Source of the DNA: an uncultured bacterium
GTDB taxonomy: Bacteria > Fidelibacterota > Marinisomatia > Marinisomatales > UBA1611
Length of the DNA stretch: 8,008 nt
Reading direction: 5' to 3'
Assembly (NCBI GenBank): GCA_938092125.1
Contig: CALKMQ010000101.1
Location: 1 to 8,008, forward strand
In this document: positions 1 through 6,578 of the stretch, one piece after another
Layout of the letters: each line of letters starts with the position of its first letter
Numbering within the stretch: the first letter of the stretch is position 1
The notes under the pieces: generated by a model
Seen by the model: the letters and a program-made list of their open reading frames with translations, nothing else
What the model was told of the DNA's origin: nothing
The model's database searches: none
Translations under genes and position numbers: made by a program

Positions 1-145
1 CTGTGTCTTTTAATCCTGATGTTTTCCACGCTTCTAAAAACTCTTTTTCTAAAGTTTCAAATGTCTCTATAAAAACTGGATTTTTTAATAAAATATCGGC
101 ATTTCCGCCTTTATCTATTTCTTCTCTAATTCTTCCTTCTCGCAT
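1..145 (-). CDS. Small phage head-region protein, N-terminal part (runs off left edge)
   Basis: The first 48 residues of a leftward gene are visible, with no stop before the window edge. The start is ATG at 145-143, sharing one base with the TAA stop of the upstream gene (TAATG). An AGGAG ribosome site lies six bases before it, which makes the start convincing. The segment is charged and helical (MREGRIREEIDKGG...). Its middle, around LLKNPVFIETFETLE and then FLEAWKTSG, resembles the short proteins of roughly 80-110 residues often found after the portal in phages, which carry an L-x-N-P-x-F-x-E-x-F-x-x-L pattern. That resemblance is from memory, and no biochemical function is known to me. It is the last visible member of the late operon. 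Confidence 0.7.
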   Translation of the reverse strand, partial: MREGRIREEIDKGGNADILLKNPVFIETFETLEKEFLEAWKTSGLKDT

Positions 146-1314
146 TAAGAACTCCTAAACGGAGTAAATCCATTTAATCCCATTTGGTTCTGATAATTAG
201 AAGGGCGATATGCAAACTGATTTATAAATTTATTGTTTGCCGAATTAAAATCAAATCCTGAAGGTGTATTAACTGGAGCGTTATCTAAACTAGTTGCTCT
301 ATAATATTGATCACCAGTTGGATATGGATTTGGATTATTCGGTCTATTTGTTCTTGTTGTGTCTACTCGGCAAGCCTGCAAGTCATCATCAAATCTATAA
401 CCATCAGGACAAATCGGTTGCCCGCTAACTAGATTTCTTGTTGCAGGAACTATTGGATCACTTTCATTCCCACCAATATCTCCATAATTACCATAATCAA
501 CTGAAGGTTGAGTATCAGAAAAAACATCATACCCATTAACAGAACCATCAGGACTATTCATTCCAATTCCAAATCCAGTAGTGCCAGTAATTTGCTTGTT
601 TGTATAACTCGGAGTGTAGCCCATATTGATTTGATTTTGAGTAGTTGGAAGGCCTAAATTAGTCAGCATGTTTGATAAAGGATTATTAATAGTATCAGAC
701 ATAGTGGTCATTTGATCAGCAGTCGTAATATCACTGACATCTTTGCCCACATTTTGTAAACCAAAACCAGTTACACTATTTGGCGAATATTGGTTTTGTG
801 CTATACCTATTGAATTAATAGCATTATTTGTTAAACCTGCATTTGGATCAGTTGTCACATTATCAGGTGTTACACTACTATATAACCCATAATCATCAAC
901 CAAACCTAAACTTGTATTAGGGGCGATTCCAACTGTGTTAGTTAATCCCCTCGACAAAGCATTTATAGCTGGATTGTAAGAAACTCCAATAGCCCTTCCT
1001 CCAAATGGGTTTGTGTTTGTTCCATAACTAGCTGAACCTTGACTGTTTTCTTGCCCCGATACGCCTTGACTCATTCCGCCTTGAACACTTGCTTGATCTG
1101 CAACGGAAGTGTCCATGCCCATATCATTAGAGTTTCCTGCTGTATCAGCACCTCCAGGTGCTGATGACTGAGCACCTACATCGTCATCCATGCCCATACT
1201 ATTTGAATCGCCATCACCGCCATCGCCACCATCAGAGCCGAAGCAATACATAGCCTGTTCCATTAAATCAGCAGGATCATAACCTTTAAACAGTTTTTTT
1301 ATTTCTAATCGCAT
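145..1314 (-). CDS. Gly/Asn/Ser-rich low-complexity phage protein, probable virion component
   Basis: This is a 389-residue protein with no family I can name. The start is ATG at 1314, chosen because AAGGA lies nine bases upstream. The frame stays open to a TTG at 1353 that lacks such a site. A short basic N-terminus (RLEIKKLFKGYD, residues 2-13) is followed by an acidic Gly/Asp stretch (about 26-46) and two near-copies of SNxMGMDxxV (37-46 and 62-71). The middle is Gly/Asn/Ser/Thr-rich with recurring G-[FIL]-G-[ILM] steps. A Cys-x12-Cys element, CPDGYRFDDDLQAC, lies near residues 302-315; similar elements occur in uncharacterised phage proteins. Only six lysines are present. It overlaps the acyltransferase gene by 29 bases. 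Position suggests a structural or ejection/decoration protein, which is inference. No signal peptide or membrane segment is seen. Confidence 0.7.
   Translation of the reverse strand: MRLEIKKLFKGYDPADLMEQAMYCFGSDGGDGGDGDSNSMGMDDDVGAQSSAPGGADTAGNSNDMGMDTSVADQASVQGGMSQGVSGQENSQGSASYGTNTNPFGGRAIGVSYNPAINALSRGLTNTVGIAPNTSLGLVDDYGLYSSVTPDNVTTDPNAGLTNNAINSIGIAQNQYSPNSVTGFGLQNVGKDVSDITTADQMTTMSDTINNPLSNMLTNLGLPTTQNQINMGYTPSYTNKQITGTTGFGIGMNSPDGSVNGYDVFSDTQPSVDYGNYGDIGGNESDPIVPATRNLVSGQPICPDGYRFDDDLQACRVDTTRTNRPNNPNPYPTGDQYYRATSLDNAPVNTPSGFDFNSANNKFINQFAYRPSNYQNQMGLNGFTPFRSS
151..165 (-). promoter_or_regulatory. Inverted repeat enclosing the ribosome site of the next gene
   Basis: A perfect 5-base inverted repeat, ACTCC and GGAGT around a 5-base loop, lies at the 3' end of the 389-residue gene. 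On the minus strand its right arm contains the AGGAG ribosome site of the gene starting at 145. The hairpin could mask that site until ribosomes finishing the upstream gene melt it, giving translational coupling. The stem is short, so this is only a suggestion. Confidence 0.3.
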
Positions 1315-1726
1315 AGCCTTGTTTCCTTTTTGATGGTCGATACCATTGAGCAATATTCACATCTTTTGCATCATTTTTTTTCAAGTAATCTTTCATGGCT
1401 TTCACCATTTCTCTTGTTTTACCAAAAGGACTTACCCAATCTGCAAGCCATAAATTTTTACCTGATTGCCATTCGTTAGGCTCAAGCAAATAATTCTCAT
1501 TCTGCAATTTATGCAAAATCTCGTCTGATACCCACGCCCATGTTCCAAAACCATATGGCTTTGAATCCATATAAAAAACACGATATTGCCCATATCTAAC
1601 TGGCGGAATAAATATTTTTTTTATTTTGTGCATCTTAAAATGATGGTGCATTTGTGAATGTGCTACCAAAAATAAGATGTCACCTAAAAAATTATGCTCT
1701 CGGTAAATTGGTTGAGATTTCTGCAT
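1286..1726 (-). CDS. HlyC-like toxin-activating lysine acyltransferase
   Basis: The protein has 146 residues; E. coli HlyC has about 170 and extends further at the C-terminus. HlyC enzymes move a fatty acyl group from acyl carrier protein to internal lysines of RTX toxins in the cytoplasm. Motifs align in order with HlyC: LGDILFLVAHSQMH (residues 14-27, ending in the presumed catalytic His27), GQYRVFYMDSKPYGFGTWAWVS (split here: GQYR at 46-49 and GTWAWVS at 61-67), then EWQSGKNLWLADWVSPFG (85-102) containing the presumed catalytic Asp96. Both key residues are kept, so it should be active. It overlaps the portal gene by 35 bases and the downstream gene by 29, placing it inside the morphogenesis operon. 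No strong ribosome site precedes the ATG, so expression may depend on coupling to the portal. No RTX toxin is visible here; the target is unknown. Confidence 0.85.
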   Translation of the reverse strand: MQKSQPIYREHNFLGDILFLVAHSQMHHHFKMHKIKKIFIPPVRYGQYRVFYMDSKPYGFGTWAWVSDEILHKLQNENYLLEPNEWQSGKNLWLADWVSPFGKTREMVKAMKDYLKKNDAKDVNIAQWYRPSKRKQGYAIRNKKTV

Positions 1727-3743
1727 CTGTAACCGCTTTCGCCATTCTGAGTTCAGCTTCCATGCCTAACTCCTGCCTTCGCATTTCTAATTCTGCGTTC
1801 ATTTTTTCTCTAGCAAGCTGAATATCAGCAATAGCTTTTTGTCTAGCTAATTCAATGTCAGCTTCAATCTTCATTTTTCTTGCTTCAATTTCGGCTTGAG
1901 CCTTCATCATCTCAGCTTGCATTACTGGATTTTGCTGTGGCTGACCTTCTTTTTCGGCTTTTTGTTGTTGGATTTGCATTTGCACAGCTTGAGGTGCTTT
2001 AAAGAATTGATTTGCATCTTTAAATCCTCCAATTTCGGTAATTTGTCGTAAGGTATTAACGTATTGAGATAAATCGCAAATCGGGTTATCTGCTCCCAAA
2101 GTTTGCAAAATAGTTTCTTGCTTACTTGCAATAGCTTGTAAAAAAGCAATCTTTTGTTCATCATCAGCAGTTCCTAAACCAACATTTACAATTACATCAA
2201 AGCCACTATTCCCCTCTTGAGGATCAATAGCCACGAACTCATTTCTTAATCTAACAATTCGCTCTTGCTGTTGATATGAAGATACCAAATGCAAGATGCC
2301 TCTAAATAAATCTTTAACTCCAGTTTCAGCAATCGTTCTTGCATAACTTTCTAATTTTTGCTGAGAACCTTTAACTGTAGCTGAAACAGCAGAAGCGGTA
2401 GTGCTTTGTAAAATAGAAGGATCTAAACCTTGAGATGCTTTTGAAATTCCAGTTCTGTCAGATTTCACTTCATCAAGATAATTCATCAATGGCTGTATTT
2501 CAGCACCAACACCATTTGTTGAGAGGGGTTGCACAGCACCCGCAGATCTGGTTCTTATAATTCCGCCCGCAGTACCATCCAAAAGATCATCTAAATTAAC
2601 TTGACCTTCTACAGCAACAATTCTCGGTAATACTGAGTGATATGTACTGTCTAAATACTGTCTTAATAAAGTTGATTTAATTGTTTGCAAATCTTGTGTT
2701 AGATCAAACATGGATCTACCAACAAGTCTATGAGGCATTAAGATCGGGCTAATAACTGCAAAAGGAATATAATCACAAATATCGTTTTCTAATATTTCTG
2801 AACCAGTATCTCCAATCGCCAAAATTCTACGCATCTCAGCAACACCATCATCATCATAATCAACCTTCATAATAATATCATGTACTATTACATCTTGCTG
2901 TGATGGATCAGCAGGATCTCTTCCTGATTGGCTTTCTAAATCTTCAAAGCGTTTCTGTCTTTCTTCATCAACTTCATTATCAATTTTACCCGCATGATCT
3001 TCAATTAACTTTCTGTCATAACCCATTGAAACTAAATCGGAAACTGACATAGTTGTTCTATGGCAAATAAAATAACAATCTTCTAATGATTTAGCCCTGC
3101 GATTAAATAAAAATTCTTCAGGCGGTACATTATCAATCTTTATCTTTCCTGATTTTTTTGTAATCTTTACCTTTAAATCATAATTATCAACAATCTGGAT
3201 TTCTTCGCCAAACTCAGTCATGGTGGCTATATAATTTTCTTCACGCTCCACAACCTCAATATCAGGATTAGATAATAATAAAGCTATTTCTTCTTCTGTT
3301 AAACCTTCATATTCTTCTTCTTGAACTGTTGAAGTTTCATCCCAACTAAATTTGACAACGCCCAATTTAAACATCAGGCTGTCTTTAAACCAGTTATACA
3401 TAATCCTATAACCATCATTATCGTTGTTGATTATATAATTAACGTAATCTGTTAGCTGTTCGGCTTTTTCAACATCATCTGCTGTTCTTGGAGCATATCT
3501 TACATATTTGTCAGAACTTGTAAAAATACGCATTAATGAAGGCATGATCTGTTCAACAGCATCAGCGAAATCTGTAGTTACAACAGAACTTCGACCTTCA
3601 ACTTCATTACCAAATGGCTCACCTAAATAATAATCTATAGCCTTTAAACGATCAGCCGAATATTCAGTTTCAAAGTGATTTTGACTATCACGAATTTCAG
3701 ATTGGATTATAGAACCCAACCTTTCTTTATTCATTTTTGCCAT
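1692..3743 (-). CDS. Portal protein (P22-type head-to-tail connector)
   Basis: A 683-residue protein, close to the 725 residues of P22 gp1. The portal forms the dodecameric ring at one capsid vertex through which TerL pumps DNA and to which the tail attaches. Supporting features: an acidic helical N-terminus with the SSVVTTDFADAVEQIMPSL segment (about 52-71), typical of P22-type portals; the FLFNRRAKSLEDCYF region; the IPFAVISPILMPHRLVGRS segment; and the RTGISKASQGLD stretch before the crown. The last 80 residues are a Gln/Glu/Lys/Ala/Met-rich predicted coiled coil (about 605-672), suited to a long helical barrel. The start ATG shares a base with the previous stop (TAATG); a second in-frame ATG three codons on is possible. 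Position after the terminases fits. The family assignment rests on remembered sequence patterns. Confidence 0.88.
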   Translation of the reverse strand: MAKMNKERLGSIIQSEIRDSQNHFETEYSADRLKAIDYYLGEPFGNEVEGRSSVVTTDFADAVEQIMPSLMRIFTSSDKYVRYAPRTADDVEKAEQLTDYVNYIINNDNDGYRIMYNWFKDSLMFKLGVVKFSWDETSTVQEEEYEGLTEEEIALLLSNPDIEVVEREENYIATMTEFGEEIQIVDNYDLKVKITKKSGKIKIDNVPPEEFLFNRRAKSLEDCYFICHRTTMSVSDLVSMGYDRKLIEDHAGKIDNEVDEERQKRFEDLESQSGRDPADPSQQDVIVHDIIMKVDYDDDGVAEMRRILAIGDTGSEILENDICDYIPFAVISPILMPHRLVGRSMFDLTQDLQTIKSTLLRQYLDSTYHSVLPRIVAVEGQVNLDDLLDGTAGGIIRTRSAGAVQPLSTNGVGAEIQPLMNYLDEVKSDRTGISKASQGLDPSILQSTTASAVSATVKGSQQKLESYARTIAETGVKDLFRGILHLVSSYQQQERIVRLRNEFVAIDPQEGNSGFDVIVNVGLGTADDEQKIAFLQAIASKQETILQTLGADNPICDLSQYVNTLRQITEIGGFKDANQFFKAPQAVQMQIQQQKAEKEGQPQQNPVMQAEMMKAQAEIEARKMKIEADIELARQKAIADIQLAREKMNAELEMRRQELGMEAELRMAKAVTDAEISTNLPRA

Positions 3744-3934
3744 TACTTTTTCTTTCTAATTTTTTCTTCAGGATGTATTTTTTTTATTATTGCTTCAGTT
3801 TCTTTTCTATAAACTTCCTCAACATCACATTTACCATTCTGCTTACACAGTTTGGGGGTAACACAACCATTGCAAGTTACCATTTCCAATACTGGATCTT
3901 TTGGCTTTGGTCTGCGATACATCCTAACAATCAT
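3743..3934 (-). CDS. Small basic Cys-rich protein, unknown function
   Basis: A 63-residue basic protein. Four cysteines are spaced C21-x2-C24-x5-C30-x5-C36, which could bind one zinc ion or an iron-sulphur cluster. The N-terminus (RMYRRPKPKD) is basic, and the tail is a Lys/Glu-rich helix ending in RKKK. The start ATG overlaps the previous stop as ATGA, and its stop overlaps the portal ATG as TAATG, so it is coupled on both sides. I do not recognise a family. Its place between terminase and portal and its charge suggest nucleic-acid or head-assembly contacts, which is inference. The tight junctions make it very likely a real gene. Confidence 0.7.
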   Translation of the reverse strand: MIVRMYRRPKPKDPVLEMVTCNGCVTPKLCKQNGKCDVEEVYRKETEAIIKKIHPEEKIRKKK

Positions 3935-4116
3935 TGAAGAGTAACTTTCTTTGGTCTACCTTTTAACTTGCCAGACATAACCACGCCTCTAGTTCCCATA
4001 ACTGGAATAGGCTTTGGCATTTCTATTTTAACTTCTTCAGGCTTAATCTTACCTAATAAACACTTACAACGAGCGGTACATTTCCACTCATAAGTGCAGA
4101 CATCACAATGTTTCAT
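3931..4116 (-). CDS. Small Cys-rich protein with AT-hook-like motif
   Basis: A 61-residue protein. The N-terminus has five cysteines spaced C4-x2-C7-x5-C13-x3-C17-x1-C19, a likely metal-binding knuckle. The C-terminus contains KGRPKK (residues 52-57), which matches the GRP core of an AT-hook, a minor-groove DNA-binding motif. The preceding GTRGVVMSG stretch recalls a Gly-rich motif in small phage proteins near the terminase genes. AGGA sits six bases before the ATG, and the gene ends in an ATGA overlap with the next gene. The shared C-x2-C-x5-C start with its neighbour at 3743-3934 suggests the two are related or act together. DNA binding is plausible but not shown. Confidence 0.65.
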   Translation of the reverse strand: MKHCDVCTYEWKCTARCKCLLGKIKPEEVKIEMPKPIPVMGTRGVVMSGKLKGRPKKVTLQ

Positions 4117-4126
4117 TTATTTTCCT

Positions 4127-4429
4127 TTACTCTTCTTCTTCAAACTCACCAACTTTAATTCCATGTAAAAAATCAATAAATTGTTCTTCAGTTAGCTTTG
4201 CATTTACCCCGCAATTTGCAGTAGATATCAACATAGCAATCATTATATCTCGCCAATCCAAATTCATTGAAACATGAACGCCATTGGCTAAAGTGCAGAA
4301 CTGCTCTAAAGCAACTCCAAAATCTTCTTCTTTTTCAGGAAGGATAAATGTTTTTTTCCTTTTGTTCTCAGGAAGAAATACTATGTTATCCAAGCGTTGT
4401 TTGTCTTTAGCATCTTCCGACTGTTCCAT
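4127..4429 (-). CDS. Small acidic helical protein, unknown function
   Basis: A 100-residue protein that overlaps the 3' end of terL by 49 bases. The start ATG at 4429 has an AGGAG ribosome site ten bases upstream, inside terL, which supports the long overlap. Residues 1-35 are highly charged, the middle holds a helical segment (LDWRDIMIAMLIST, about 58-71), and the C-terminus is strongly acidic (EFEEEE). No cysteine pattern, signal peptide or membrane helix is seen. I do not recognise a family. It stops eleven bases before the next gene. Its position suggests a small packaging or head accessory protein, but nothing in the sequence proves it. Confidence 0.65.
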   Translation of the reverse strand: MEQSEDAKDKQRLDNIVFLPENKRKKTFILPEKEEDFGVALEQFCTLANGVHVSMNLDWRDIMIAMLISTANCGVNAKLTEEQFIDFLHGIKVGEFEEEE

Positions 4430-5772
4430 CTGCTCATTGCTCCTGAAGCCAACGCACCTTGATCGGCAAATGTTAAAACAAAACTATCCGCAACATCGGG
4501 CGATCTCTGCCCTCTGCGTTTCATCTCATCTTTACTCTCAATTTTTAATTTGCCAGTAGATAAATATTTATAACGAATACCAGTAATCTCTTGTATTAAA
4601 GCATCATCCTGCGGGATCTTTACATCCCTGCCCTCAAACCATTCTCTTGCAAGCCAAAACAATTCATCTCGCAATCTAGTGAACTTTTCTTTTAACGAAG
4701 CACTTTCAGAAACAGCCACCGATATAGCAGGCAAATCAAGTTCTTTTAATCTGTCAGCTAATCCTGCACCTATACCAATCGCATCAATATAAATAGCATG
4801 TGGGCGGTCATTATATCTAACAGCCTCATATTCAGTTAAAATAATTCCTGCCAGTTCCATTAAGTCTTTACCCGACCATGTCTTAATTGGCTCAAGTAAC
4901 TCCTGACCTCGTCTTTTAGCTAAAGCAGATCTATCCCCGCCATATCTCGCAACATCTAAACCCCAAACTACGGGCGTGGTTGGCGATGGTTCAACATCTC
5001 TTTTTGTAGCACTTTCAACTAAATGAAGCGGTAATAATACATCGTCAGATTGTGTCGGGAACTCGCCTAAAACCCTCACCCTATAAATATTGCTATCTTC
5101 ACCATATTTGGACTGCATATCTTCCAAAAACTTGTCAGATACATAATCACCCTCTTCACAACTAACTGTCATGTTAAACCAACGATCTCGCATCGAATGG
5201 AAGGCTTCATAGAAGTAACCATCAGATCTAGTCGGGTTACCGCACATAACAACTTTAGCACCTTCAGTCGATAAAGCACCCTCACCAACCTGAAAGACAA
5301 CATCGGGAATACCCGAAGCCTCCTCACAGATGAATAACATGTTCTCGCTATGAAAGCCCTGAAGTGCCTCTGGATTTTCTCGTCTACTTGTTCGGGCTAC
5401 ACAGAAGCTGTCAGAAGCACCTTTTAACGATATCTTGTCAGACTTAATCTCTAATTGGCTCTTAAATCCTTCAGGTAACTTGCGAAACCATTTATCAACC
5501 TCTGACCATAATACATCAGATAATTGGTGGGCTGTGTTGGCTGTTACAGCGATCTTGCAGGGGTAATGGGTTAACATCCACCATAAGATCAACCATGACT
5601 GAAAAGCAGTCTTGCCTACTCCATGCCCCGATTTAATCGATATTTTGTCATTATCCCGTATGGCAATTAACGCTTCTCGTTGCCACTTTTGGGGGGTTGC
5701 CTTTAATATAGCTTCTACGAATAGAACTGGATCGTTGTGTAGTTTTAATAATGTTTCGGTGGCATTGGTCAT
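4381..5772 (-). CDS. terL: Terminase large subunit (DNA-packaging ATPase and nuclease)
   Basis: A 463-residue, full-length TerL, the motor that cuts concatemeric phage DNA and pumps it through the portal. The ATPase domain has Walker A (SGHGVGKT, residues 48-55), Walker B (MLFICEE, 145-151, with the catalytic Glu pair 150-151) and the coupling motif CGNP (177-180). The RNase H-like nuclease domain has Asp273 in GLDVARYGGD, Asp330 in YIDAIGIG and Asp426/Asp429 in SPDVADS, the expected metal-binding acidic residues. The start ATG at 5772 has AGGA five bases upstream. It follows terS after a 190-base gap, and its end overlaps the next gene by 49 bases. All core motifs are intact. Confidence 0.96.
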   Translation of the reverse strand: MTNATETLLKLHNDPVLFVEAILKATPQKWQREALIAIRDNDKISIKSGHGVGKTAFQSWLILWWMLTHYPCKIAVTANTAHQLSDVLWSEVDKWFRKLPEGFKSQLEIKSDKISLKGASDSFCVARTSRRENPEALQGFHSENMLFICEEASGIPDVVFQVGEGALSTEGAKVVMCGNPTRSDGYFYEAFHSMRDRWFNMTVSCEEGDYVSDKFLEDMQSKYGEDSNIYRVRVLGEFPTQSDDVLLPLHLVESATKRDVEPSPTTPVVWGLDVARYGGDRSALAKRRGQELLEPIKTWSGKDLMELAGIILTEYEAVRYNDRPHAIYIDAIGIGAGLADRLKELDLPAISVAVSESASLKEKFTRLRDELFWLAREWFEGRDVKIPQDDALIQEITGIRYKYLSTGKLKIESKDEMKRRGQRSPDVADSFVLTFADQGALASGAMSRWNSRKMLKTNNAWIT

Positions 5773-5815
5773 TTAAGTCCTGAATTGTGGAGAGGGGTCT
5801 ATATACATTACCCTG

Positions 5816-5838
5816 CCCCCTGCGATAAATTTAGGGGG
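5816..5838. repeat. GC-rich hairpin in front of terL
   Basis: CCCCCT at 5816-5821 pairs perfectly with AGGGGG at 5833-5838 around an 11-base loop. The G run continues to 5840. No T-tract follows on either strand, so it does not look like an intrinsic terminator. In this AT-rich DNA the GC block stands out. On the minus-strand transcript it would form in the terL leader, about 40 bases before the start codon. Confidence 0.45.
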
Positions 5839-5886
5839 GGTCAAATAATCTAAAAACCCTACAAAATCTAATTAATTATTACTAAT

Positions 5887-5922
5887 ATGGCTAACTTAAT
5901 GGCTAACCTACGCTATAACCTA
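5887..5922. repeat. 12-base tandem repeat, about three units
   Basis: Unit 1 (5887-5898, ATGGCTAACTTA) and unit 2 (5899-5910, ATGGCTAACCTA) differ at one base. Unit 3 (5911-5922) keeps only the last seven bases, TAACCTA. A period near one helical turn places each copy on a similar DNA face, as in iteron-like protein-binding arrays. It lies between terS and terL. Confidence 0.55.
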
Positions 5923-5947
5923 TATATACCAACAACTTCTGTCAGGC

Positions 5948-5961
5948 TCGTTATCTAACGA
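5948..5961. repeat. 14-base palindrome next to terS stop
   Basis: TCGTTA and TAACGA form a perfect inverted repeat around the two bases TC, ending one base beyond the terS stop codon. The tiny centre favours a dimeric protein-binding site over an RNA hairpin. No T-tract follows, so it is not a typical terminator. Confidence 0.45.
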
Positions 5962-5962
5962 C

Positions 5963-6424
5963 CTATTGGATTGTCTTTGTTTCTGCCGATTTCTTGCGTG
6001 TGCGTATTGCGTTCGGTAGAGTGATTTCTTCCCCCTCAACCACTCGACTAACTTCCTTCAAAGCATCTAAATAACTTGCCTCATGCTTAACTTCCATCCT
6101 ATGAACATCGCCATACTTCTTTGGTGCTAACTTACTTGACTGCCACTTCAACGCATCTATAGCCACTCTAGCTTGATTGTAATCTATCCTGCCTTCCAAC
6201 ATATCATTAACAGTCTCAGTAATCTTATCTGCATATACCTGACCTCTATTCTCCATAGCTAACGAATACCTACTAGCAAAACCAGTATCACTATTCAGCT
6301 TCTCTGATACAGTTCTCCATGATGGCATATCCTTATCATTGCCACATACATCTCTAGCGGATCTTCCTTCACCTATTCTCTTTAGGAACTCAACCCATTC
6401 TTTTTCAATGTATTTTCTGCTCAT
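5963..6424 (-). CDS. terS: Terminase small subunit (Sf6/P22-like DNA-recognition subunit)
   Basis: A 153-residue protein, near the usual 140-165 for Sf6-type TerS. TerS forms a ring that binds the packaging site and hands DNA to TerL. The N-terminal helix-turn-helix region (about 10-44) includes GEGRSARDVC and the helix MPSWRTVSEKL. A central helical oligomerisation part follows, with the family-typical signature KWQSSKLAPKKYGD (93-106), matching the K-W-x-x-x-x-x-x-P-x-K-Y-G-D pattern of Sf6 TerS. The tail is basic. I chose the ATG at 6424 (MSRKY) over the in-frame ATG at 6448, because the latter lies in the T-tract/stem of a terminator hairpin. A weak GGTGG precedes 6424. It is the first gene of the late operon, with terL downstream. 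Confidence 0.88.
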   Translation of the reverse strand: MSRKYIEKEWVEFLKRIGEGRSARDVCGNDKDMPSWRTVSEKLNSDTGFASRYSLAMENRGQVYADKITETVNDMLEGRIDYNQARVAIDALKWQSSKLAPKKYGDVHRMEVKHEASYLDALKEVSRVVEGEEITLPNAIRTRKKSAETKTIQ

Positions 6425-6436
6425 AATACCACCAAT

Positions 6437-6464
6437 AAAAAACCCCACATTTCTGTGAGGCTTT
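6437..6464 (-). terminator. Intrinsic terminator just upstream of terS
   Basis: On the minus strand the stem CCTCACA / TGTGGGG (one G-U pair) closes a GAAA tetraloop and is followed by six Ts and then ATT. Flanking AAAG and TTTT can extend the stem to 11 pairs. It would stop leftward transcripts from the PAPS-reductase-like and DUF6456-like genes. Its T-tract ends only 12 bases before the terS start codon. Confidence 0.75.
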
Positions 6465-6578
6465 CGTTTTTTTTAACAAGTTTCAAGTTTAAGGAGATAA
6501 GCAATAAACAACATCTAGTGTCGATTAATGCAATCTTATACACAATGTACCAAACAGAGATCCTAATTGCAATAGCTC
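6465..6578. other. Non-coding stretch upstream of the plus-strand mini-operon
   Basis: No supported gene lies here. It holds a perfect tandem 7-base repeat (CAAGTTT twice, 6477-6490) directly followed by a strong ribosome-site-like AAGGAG (6491-6496) on the plus strand, but no start codon at a usable distance. The reading frame is open back to about 6455, but the upstream ATGs lack ribosome sites. The repeat could be an operator for the promoter just to the right. Confidence 0.35.

Larger units (their letters stand above)
5773..5962. other. Non-coding terS-terL spacer, candidate packaging or control region
   Basis: This 190-base spacer is the only real gap in an operon whose other genes overlap or nearly touch. 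It carries a 14-base palindrome just after terS, three copies of a 12-base tandem repeat, an AT-rich tract (about 5841-5886) and GC-rich runs including seven Gs at 5834-5840. I found no convincing sigma-70 promoter on the minus strand. An 11-residue open frame (ATG 5808 to TAA 5773) ends exactly at the terL start. Packaging sites (pac or cos) often lie in or near terS, so this is a candidate. A phage-specific promoter or operator is the alternative. Confidence 0.5.

Noticed and set aside
1170..1240. RTX-like Gly/Asp repeats in the 389-residue protein, suggesting a toxin target for the acyltransferase
   Set aside because: The Gly/Asp stretch does not follow the GGxGxDxUx nonapeptide and is not repeated in register; it is low complexity.
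1922..2164. Minus-strand open frame of 80 codons inside the portal gene
   Set aside because: It is an alternative frame within the convincing portal coding sequence, with no supporting signals.
3737..3937. Plus-strand open frame of 66 codons
   Set aside because: It is the antisense shadow of the coupled 63-residue Cys-rich gene; its Phe/Ser-rich product mirrors Lys/Glu codons and no promoter or ribosome site supports it.
4284..4559. Plus-strand open frame of 91 codons across the terL end
   Set aside because: It lies opposite terL and the 100-residue gene, has no ribosome site and crosses a gene boundary.
5816..5840. GC-rich hairpin as a terminator between terS and terL
   Set aside because: No T-tract follows on either strand, and it would cut terL off from terS.
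6443..6475. The terS-side hairpin as a plus-strand terminator (T8 follows)
   Set aside because: On this strand the stem has a C-A mismatch, several bases separate it from the T run, and no plus-strand gene lies upstream in the window.
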